Assembly: GCA_015039465.1 (NCBI GenBank)
Contig: MU130084.1
Span: 1-64,000 of the forward strand
Length of the DNA: 64,000 nt
Direction: 5' to 3'
From: Phlegmacium glaucopus
Lineage: Eukaryota; Basidiomycota; Agaricomycetes; Agaricales; Cortinariaceae
The notes beneath the pieces were generated by a model. The model saw nothing but the letters and a program-made list of their open reading frames with translations, did no database searches and was not told the origin of the DNA. Both the position numbers and the translations under genes were made by a program. Each line of letters opens with the position of its first letter. Positions within the stretch are counted from its first letter, which is position 1. Shown here one piece after another: positions 57,015-64,000 of this stretch.

Positions 57015-58680
57015 ATGCCTTCCACCCACTGTCCCCAATGTGGAAAGAAGTTCAAGGACCAGACCAGTCTTCTGCAACATATGAACCAGCCGTTTTCCTC
57101 CTGCTTGACGCACTTCGAAGAGTGTATCGATATCGCCACCACTCTTCAATCAGGTCCAGCAATATCTGAAAGTGATGACATGGGTCAACAAAGTTTTGAA
57201 CCGCCTGGTTTTATGGATACAGCAGAAGATTATCTGCCAGCCTCATCTCATTCTTCCCTTCCAGCGTCTACATCCCCAAACCCTGAAGACAGGCGAAATC
57301 CATTTAATATCAAGAATCATCCTACATCTGGCCAAGTCTTCAAGATGTGGAGAGACATTTATGGATCAATGTGACAAGGACAGATATACCGAAATGAGGA
57401 AAGGGCACCTATACTATCCTTTCACATTGAGAGATGAATGGGAGCTAGCCTCATTTCTACTTCGTTCTCGCCTAAGCATGGCTGCCGTGGATCATTTTCT
57501 GAAGCTCAAACTGGTGAGTTACGCATCTAAAATGCAGTATATATTCTCCTTACCAAAAAATTCCTTGGAAATAGGTGAAAAACATTGGACTTTCCTTCCA
57601 TACCGCAAAGGACTTACGAAATCGTGCTGAAATGCTACCGGTGGGACCTTCATGGAAAAGTAAACCATGGCCAACAGCTTTTCTGACAAAACAAAAGTTA
57701 TTTCTCTACTACCGAGATCCCATAGATTGTCTTCAGTCAATCTTACACAACCCGCTAGTCCAAGACTACATCCAATTCCATTCATTTCAGTTGTTCTGGT
57801 CAGCAGAGGGTGCAATACGAGTGTATACAGAATGGTTATCAGGCAATGCTGCTTGGGAAATGCAGGTATGTAATCATATTCAATTTCCTCTGTTTCAACT
57901 CCAAGACTAATCATCTTATATATCAAAGGATTCTCTTCCACGAGGGGCAACACTCCTTGGAACAGTTTTATCATCAGATAAAACAAATATATCTGCCATG
58001 ACCGGTAACCGTATGGCACACCCATTGCTTATCAGCCTCGCCAATCTCAAAATGAACTTCCGAATGAAATCATCCAACCATGCTTTCCTTCTTTTAGCAT
58101 TGCTACCGGTACCATCATTTATTCATCAGAAAAAGCGTCTACGTGGCCTGCTGGGAGATAGGCTGGTACACGAATGCCTCGACTTCATTCTTCAACCGTT
58201 GAAAACCGCTGCCAGTATAGGAATCATGATGTCCGACCCACTTGGATGGCATCAGTTCTGCTTTACCCCTCTAGCCGCATATATCGTCAACACTCCAGAA
58301 TCCACCCTTATCGCTGGCATTGCAGGGAGGACTTCTTCGGTTACAATGGCTTCATATAAACAACTGGGAGACAATTTCCAGCATGAACCACGCACGGCAT
58401 CAACGACACTCGCACAACTCCATGTGGTGGAGGAAAAAGCTGATCCATGGGATCTGGAAGCTTATTTTAAGGCAGCTTCACAGTTCCATTTGAATGGCAT
58501 TCATCGACCATTTTGGGTGAATTGGCCTATGTCCAATCCATCCATATTCCTAACGCCAGAACCGCTGCATCACTGGCATAAAGCATTTTGGGACCATGAT
58601 GCCAAATGGTGCATAAACACTGTTGGTGCCGCTGAGCTTGACTTTCATTTCTCAATCCTTCATCACATCAGAAAAAAATA
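57015..58680 (+). pseudogene. Plavaka-type transposase 2, truncated
   Basis: Start ATG 57015 with a short C2H2-like finger (CPQCGKKFKDQTSLLQHMN). A one-base frameshift near 57350 lies between GQVFKM and ETFMDQCDKDRYTE. Then follow the YYPFTLRDEWELASFLLRS block, two introns (near 57513-57574 and 57866-57928), and the conserved core: LFWSAEGAIRVYTEWLSG, LLGTVLSSDKTNISAMTGNR, MSDPLGWHQFCFTPLAAYIV and LTPEPLHHWHKAFWDHDAKW. The family is clear but the clade differs from transposase 1. Translation ends at HHIRKK where the large palindrome starts, so the C-terminal third is gone. Confidence 0.85.
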
Positions 58681-59051
58681 ACCTTGGCCTGGCTGGCTCT
58701 GGCTGCCCTGGCCTGCCCTGGCCTGCCCTGAACATCTTTGGCTAGGTTTAAAAATCTGAAAAAATGCTAACAAATCACAGAAATATTTATAGCACCCAAT
58801 TCCAAAAAATGTAAACAATTACATAAGACAGATGCTGAGATATCAAAGATATTAAAATAATTGAATATCTTTAATATCTCAGCATCTGTCTTATGTAATT
58901 GTTTACTTTTTTTGGAATTGGGTGCTATAAATATTTCTGTGATTTGTTAGCATTTTTTCAGATTTTTAAACCTAGCCAAAGATGTTCAGGGCTGGCCAGG
59001 GCAGGCCAGGGCAGCCAGAGCCAGCCAGGCCAAGGTTATTTTTTTCTGATG
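58667..59051. mobile_element. 385-bp palindromic foldback element
   Basis: Two arms of roughly 185 bp, 58667 to about 58852 and about 58866 to 59051, are near-perfect inverted copies from CATCAGAAAAAAATAACC to GGTTATTTTTTTCTGATG, with a short AT loop centred on 58859. Each arm has a GC-rich outer part (CCTGGCCTGCC repeats) and an AT-rich inner part. No clear target duplication is seen. MITE or foldback-like; it cuts transposase 2. Confidence 0.9.
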
Positions 59052-59054
59052 CTG

Positions 59055-59282
59055 TTATTCAAACATGACACGAAGCAGCACTATTTTGCCTACAGCTGGC
59101 TCAGATAATCCTAGTGACAGTGAGAACTCTAGTGAGGATAATAACCCCTCTCCAAAAAAGAAGGCAAGTTATTCAAACATGACACGACGCAGCACTATTT
59201 TGCCTACAGCTGGCTCAGATAATCCTAGTGACAGTGAGAACTCTAGTGAGGATAATAACCCCTCTCCAAAAAAGAAGGCAAA
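59055..59282 (+). repeat. 114-bp in-frame tandem duplication at a gene start
   Basis: Units 59055-59168 and 59169-59282 differ by only a few bases. Each contains an ATG in the same context and encodes MTR-STILPTAGSDNP and the following SDSENSSEDNN stretch. The duplication adds 38 residues to the N-terminus of DUF6532 gene 2. Confidence 0.93.
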
Positions 59283-61720
59283 AACTTCAATCTCTCAGCC
59301 TGCCACGTCACGTGAACAACGCCCACAAACAGTATCTTCAAAGCAGGCTGCACTTGGTAATATTTTGTCTCCTTTCTTATCTACCTATTTCACTAAATGC
59401 TCTTGAGTCTCAGACGATGACATTGCAGCTGCTCAATCTACAAAGGTCAAAAACCTTGAGAAACAACTTTCAAAGGCTAAAAAAATTGCCAAGAATGTGA
59501 AGAAAGGTACACCAATGAATTTACTGTTCCTACATGAACACTGAACACATTTTAAACCAACAGTTCCTGTAAATGATGATATCTCATGTGAGAGTGAGGA
59601 GAAGGACTCAGAGGATGATATCGGTTTTCACACCTCAGTAAGGTTTCCCACCAATTCCACATTTTGTTACATGATTATAGTATTGTGCTAGATAACCCAG
59701 CTACTGTCTATCACTCCAGTGCTCAAAAAAATGAAGGCTACCACAAAGTTACATCAAACAAACCTTACAGCAGAGCAAGCGGCTTTGAAAAACCCAACAA
59801 AGCTCACCAACAGGGCATTCCTGACCATTGCACGCAAGCCTACATGCAGCCCTGAACCTCAGGCTCATGAACTTGAAGACTTGGAAGTTGATGAACGCGG
59901 AGTCAACCAAACCTCTCCAAGTCCTTCATGCCAGGTCATGGTCGAACCATCCAGTGGAGCCTACATGGGTGATCGACAGAGTTCACCATCTAGTCAAGGT
60001 GGTATGACATCCAGTCGAACTCCATCCATGCTCCCTGTTTCGCTCAAGGCCAAAAAAACAACTGCAAAGTTTCAGGACGGCGCTGTGATTACCAAGCGCC
60101 CAAAAGTAGCAGACTATGAAGACACCATCGCCGCTCTACTTGTGCGTGTGATGTTTGATTACGAGGGTCTAGTCTCCACCCACAATGCATTCCCTGATGT
60201 GCCACTTCGTTGCCAGTGGACTCTCCGGTGCTGGAAACAAGCCTTGAAGGATGCTGATCAGCGAACTATCTGATCGGATGATGATCTTGGCAAGTCTTTT
60301 CTTATTTTTCAATAAATTTAATCATTTTATATCACCTCATACTAGTAGATCAAGAAGCAAGGGTCACGAATTCATGGCCATGTTCTCTCTTGTGTTCGAT
60401 CTCAAATTATTGCAACCTATGGTTTCATCCGCAAGACCACTGCTCCTGCAGTGGCTCAAAATCAATCATTATATGATAAATTGATTCTGAAGGGTGCATT
60501 TCACCACAAGGTATGTCCCTCGCCAGCTAAAAGTTATGAGATCATTTATGCAGACATAAATAGGACCCAAACACGAGGAGCGGTTTTGCCGAGAATAAGA
60601 TCATTTCTGAAATATTGTACCTGGCATGGTTTGAGGACAAGGCCTCTCAAGGACCAGTCCCCACTCATTATTTTAACCCAATCTCTTGTTACATTCCGTT
60701 ATACGTTACTCCAGTCCAGCTCCGTCGGAGCTGTTTCCGGTAGTCCGTACTCCGTACAGTGCCTTTCCTTATATCCCGAACTACTCCTTCTATGTTCAAC
60801 TCCGAGACTTCTCCGTGACATTCCGGTTCCTCCGACTATACTCCAAACCCGTTATCACTTCTTCGCCACTACCACTATTCTTTGTCATCATCTTTCCCAT
60901 CATCAGTCAGCACACTAGCCATGGATTATTCACCCAAGAATGCAGGACCTTTCCCGGGAGCAGAACGCAGCACTTATATTTATATTCTATATTTCAGTTG
61001 CAATTCTCTTTATATTTAAAGTACTCAAACTTGTATGTTTTTCCTTAGTTCGAATATCAACTTAGTTCCCCTCCTCTTGTTTTCCTCTAAGTCACTGAGG
61101 TCTTCCGACTTATTACTTTCTTCTTCCGTTCCGAAATCAGGACACCTTAGGAGCTGGGCGGCACAGCACATATGCTGAGGCCAACGTCCTTTCCGGGTTA
61201 CTGTTCCGGTTCCGTTCCGGAGTAACTCCGACGTGACTTCTCCTTTGCTCTAAACTTAACATCTCTCTTGAAATGATTGCTCTGATTTTTACGATGGTGT
61301 GTCCTGTCTTGTGACTAATTAATAGTAATCTTGATTTATTTATAGATCAATTTTTGCCTCCATGAGTGGTCGACAGGTGCGTTCTTACAGGCCTCGTTCT
61401 ATGAAAAAAATGTGATTCACACCCACAAGATCTACCATGTTAAAGTCGCTACATGGAGCAATATCAACTTAATTGTGACCACAAATATTGGAAAGAAACT
61501 CTTTTCTCGAGCTATGTATGTACTTTCTTTCTTTCTTTTCAACTTCTGGAACAAGGTAATCATGCCACCATCATTTTTTATTAGGCATAATGCTGGTGTT
61601 GTCAATGTGAGCACCACTATTATTTAAGGTCTCATTGGTGAAGCAAAGGACCGTGTTCAAACCGAGCTTGATGGCCGGACTGGTGAGACGGATAGTGAGC
61701 TATCAGATGCTCTGGAATAG
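59065..61720 (+). pseudogene. DUF6532-type gene 2, split by a solo LTR
   Basis: Start ATG 59065, multiple exons. A disordered acidic/basic N-terminus includes the 114-bp tandem duplication. The conserved domain begins at KVADYEDTIAALLVRVMFDY, DVPLRCQWTLRCWKQALKDA, then needs a one-base frame change near 60258 to SELSDRMMILA. After an intron comes RIHGHVLSCVRSQIIATYGF, SLYDKLILKGAFHHK, a further intron, GFAENKIISEILYLAWFEDK, FNPISLEMIALIFTM, and an exon with CLHEWSTGAFLQASFYEKN. This pattern, with an alpha-helical pair and the L-EWSTG motif, fits DUF6532 (function unknown). A 575-bp solo LTR sits within FNPI-S-LEMIA. The last exons near 61585-61720 are uncertain. Confidence 0.7.
60687..61261. 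mobile_element. solo LTR, 575 bp
   Basis: Starts TGTTA and ends TAACA with a perfect 5-bp target duplication TCTCT (60682-60686 and 61262-61266). Short CCG/CGG-rich stretches and a TATA-like tttatatttaaag occur inside. It is inserted in an exon of DUF6532 gene 2. Confidence 0.93.
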
Positions 61721-62908
61721 GTATACCGTCAGCTAGTCTTAATTACTTATATTAGATATAGTATATTTGTTGTAGAAACCTTCCAGTTCCCAATACCACC
61801 ATTTGGCAATTTCTGTTTGTGAATTGGATATGCATGATAGTCATGGTCAGAACCCTACTGAGCCATATATGAGGACCAGGTACTATCTGTTGTTCTGGTA
61901 GACCTGATAGTCCCAAAATATCAAGCACTATGGCTAGCTATCAACTGTGAGCCTAGATCTACTAGAAATAGTATGGCTAGCTATCAACCATGAGCCTATA
62001 ACTACCAGAATCTACTGAGACCAATGGTGAAACTATTATAGCTACTCACCAGGGGACTTGTGTACCAGTGTATTAGAGGTACCGTGACTACATCAGCAAA
62101 ATCAGGAAATTCCCATAGCTTGTCACAGTCACATCGCCAAAATTATAGTTTGTTATAGTGCCTTATAGTGCCCATAGTATCCATGTTGCACTCGCTAGCA
62201 CTGTCCAGCACTGTCCCAAATGCAGAGTTCACTATATCACATTGTAGAGTTCACTATATCACATTGTAGAGCACTGCAAGGGATCCATTACTACTATCAT
62301 GCATTATGAATCCCAGGCTATCCGGTAGATATCCTTAATATGAATTCTAATAGTCATTATTTTCAAATATATTTCATTCAAACTACATTGTAATATGAGA
62401 GCGAACAAACAGCCAGACACATGTATCTAATGAAATGAATTTTAATAAGGAAAGCTAGAAGTAAAGCTAAGAAAGAGATAGATAAAGTTCCTTGTCAAAG
62501 TACTTATTCAACCGGAATTCTGAACAGTAGGTAGAGGAATTATACTTGGTGAGGCGGCAATCAGCTACATTTCCAAAACAAGGAGTCAGGTCAACAGGCG
62601 CTCTTACTTGCTGCAAAGGAAGTATGTTGCCAATGAGTTCGCCATTGGCTCGCCTTGCCCGTTTGAGAATATATAATGATGATTTTGCCTCAGGGTAAGG
62701 TCCTCGAGCTGTGGATGAACCTGAAATGTTTTTGTTGATCTGGGGTACAATATCAAAACAACGTGCATATGTAAGGAAATGATCTCCATGAAAGAGGGAT
62801 CTTGTGCGTTGAATAATACGGAAGATGAGACATAATTCTGCGACTTGATGACCTTGAAAGATTGGAGGTTAGCAGGATATTCAACCAATGAACTGAAATC
62901 TATGATAT
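61721..62908. other. spacer with short direct repeats, no gene recognised
   Basis: Two direct repeats of about 50 bp (tatggctagctatcaac...tgagcct near 61928 and 61974) and a 22-bp tandem repeat (agagttcactatatcacattgt, from about 62224) are present. A minus-strand open frame at 62604-62912 has no family features. The sequence between 62310 and 62908 probably replaced the 5' part of the kinase gene to its right. Confidence 0.5.
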
Positions 62909-63739
62909 CCATACATTCAAGGCGGCTATGTGGCCATTAAAAAGGTTACTGCACCTCTTTCAACCCTGCTGGGCATTCCAGTTGGCCTTAATCTCACCAT
63001 CGCCAACGACACTCATCTACTTGCGGCTCCTGTCCGAATGCACCCAGATGTAACGAATGCAGTTGCAGTCATTGCAGGTACAGGCTCTATTGCCGTTAGT
63101 TTTAGAGAGGTAGAGGGAAAGATTGAAGAACTAGGACGAGTGGGAGGTTGGGGGTGGATACTCGGAGATGAAGGCGGAGGATTTGATGTTGGCCGAGAAG
63201 CCCTCCGCCAAATCTTTATGGAAGAGGATAGAGCCTCAGTTACAGGCATCCGCCCTGTGCACAGCGAGCTGAGGGATCGCATTTTGGAACGATTTGGAGT
63301 AACAAATGTTATGGAAATCCTTACAGGAGTCTATCGCCCAGATCCACCCCCCGATGCAACCTCTCCTACAGACCAGACCACCTTACACACTTTTCCTCGT
63401 GAGAAACGCATCTCATCACTTCCTCCTTTCATCTTTGAAGCTGCCTTTGAACACAACGATCCTCTGGCAATGAACATACTCAAAACGTCCGCTCGGCACC
63501 TCTCTTCTCAAATTGGGATCCTGCTGGGAGAAGGTCTGGAATCGAGCCCTCGCAGCGTTAAAGCCAGTGAAAGTGTCATATCATTTGGTGGTTCTCTTGT
63601 TGGAATAGAAGGGTACAGAAACTTGATTCTGGACGATCTTAGGCAACGAGGACACGTCTTCCGATATATAAATTTCATCGACAACGCAGCTGCTGTCGGT
63701 GCCACTGGCCTTGCAGCCACCTACTCGTCTATTCCCTAG
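62909..63739 (+). pseudogene. N-acetylglucosamine kinase-like (BadF/BcrA ATPase fold), 5'-truncated
   Basis: About 275 codons remain. The open frame begins just after a stop at 62903-62905 and has no proper ATG. Visible: IPVGLNLTIANDTHLLAAP, the phosphate-2/adenosine motif VIAGTGSIAVSF, the family's signature GWGWILGDEGGGFDVGREAL, and the C-terminal VISFGGSLVGIEGYRN with AAAVGATGLAA. Intact members phosphorylate N-acetylglucosamine in the cytosol during chitin-sugar recycling. The N-terminal phosphate-1 loop (GGGTK-like) and about 110 residues are missing. The remaining part has no internal break, so an upstream exon that I cannot see is an alternative to true truncation. Confidence 0.8.
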
Positions 63740-64000
63740 TAGCCACGCAGGAACTTGAATTCATAGATTATTCGTTGAAAGGCTGCCTGTCGGAGAAGCC
63801 TCACTGAGCGGTCACACAGCTTGATAGGACCACGTTGTATTGTCGAGAACGAGACAGATACGGGTACGAGCGTAACGGTAAGAATGGAGAAATAGGAAAT
63901 GAGAATCTCCCTATATACTGTCTGATCGCGTGACATGAATAAAAGATAAGATAAGGAAACCTCAACAGACGAGTAAGACTGGCATCCAGGCTTACACTCC
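63740..64000. other. 3' flank, no gene seen
   Basis: No convincing gene after the kinase stop codon. Confidence 0.4.

Noticed and set aside
62604..62912. 102-codon minus-strand open frame before the kinase
   Set aside because: No family features. It overlaps the region that seems to have replaced the kinase 5' end, so it is probably fortuitous.

Overview
The window reads as nuclear DNA of a basidiomycete, most likely a mushroom-forming agaricomycete. The evidence is dense short introns (about 45-70 bp) in every gene, aryl-alcohol-dehydrogenase-type aldo-keto reductases, F-box and single-pass membrane proteins of the agaric type, Plavaka-type transposases, DUF6532 genes, solo LTRs and a hAT element. 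The species cannot be named from the sequence. One assembly gap of unknown bases lies at 40195-40548.

Left half (0.7-38 kb). This is a tandem array of aldo-keto reductase (AKR) genes: one decayed plus-strand copy (709-2158), seven minus-strand copies with open 7-exon structures (7576-9095, 11695-13203, 19383-20956, 23471-24994, 25876-27388, 30185-31701, 33566-35123) and one 3' fragment (35634-36192). Three copies face a convergent plus-strand gene or relic for a secreted-domain, single-pass membrane protein (5709-6690, 10815-11337 broken, 17810-18838). A fourth membrane gene (3575-4617) has no AKR directly behind it. Membrane gene plus AKR looks like the original duplicated unit; later copies lost the membrane gene. 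An F-box gene (15248-16533), an oxysterol-binding-protein pseudogene (about 22313-22935), a five-exon tetraspan membrane gene (36906-37847) and several mobile elements lie between the copies. These elements are a TIR element carrying a helicase fragment (9841-10613), a hAT-type element with 8-bp target duplication (28277-29182), a CATCAG-ended element identified against a paralogous empty site (32362-32973) and a small TG...CA insertion that rewrites the C-terminus of one AKR (33376-33612).

Middle (38-40.5 kb). No gene was recognised. There is a 52-bp tandem repeat, a 19-bp tandem repeat and the gap.

Right half (40.5-62.5 kb). This is a graveyard of transposon-linked genes: two Plavaka-type transposases, two DUF6532 genes and two large agaric-specific genes of unknown function, nearly all broken by nonsense codons, frameshifts or insertions. 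Two solo LTRs, each with a perfect 5-bp target duplication, sit in exons of the two DUF6532 genes, and removing them on paper restores the frame. A 1.3-kb insertion splits the first transposase. A 385-bp near-perfect palindrome abuts the cut end of the second. An 18-bp near-palindromic motif recurs seven times at 54.8-56.3 kb.

Right edge. A 5'-truncated BadF/BcrA-type N-acetylglucosamine-kinase-like gene (62909-63739) marks the return to ordinary chromosomal sequence.
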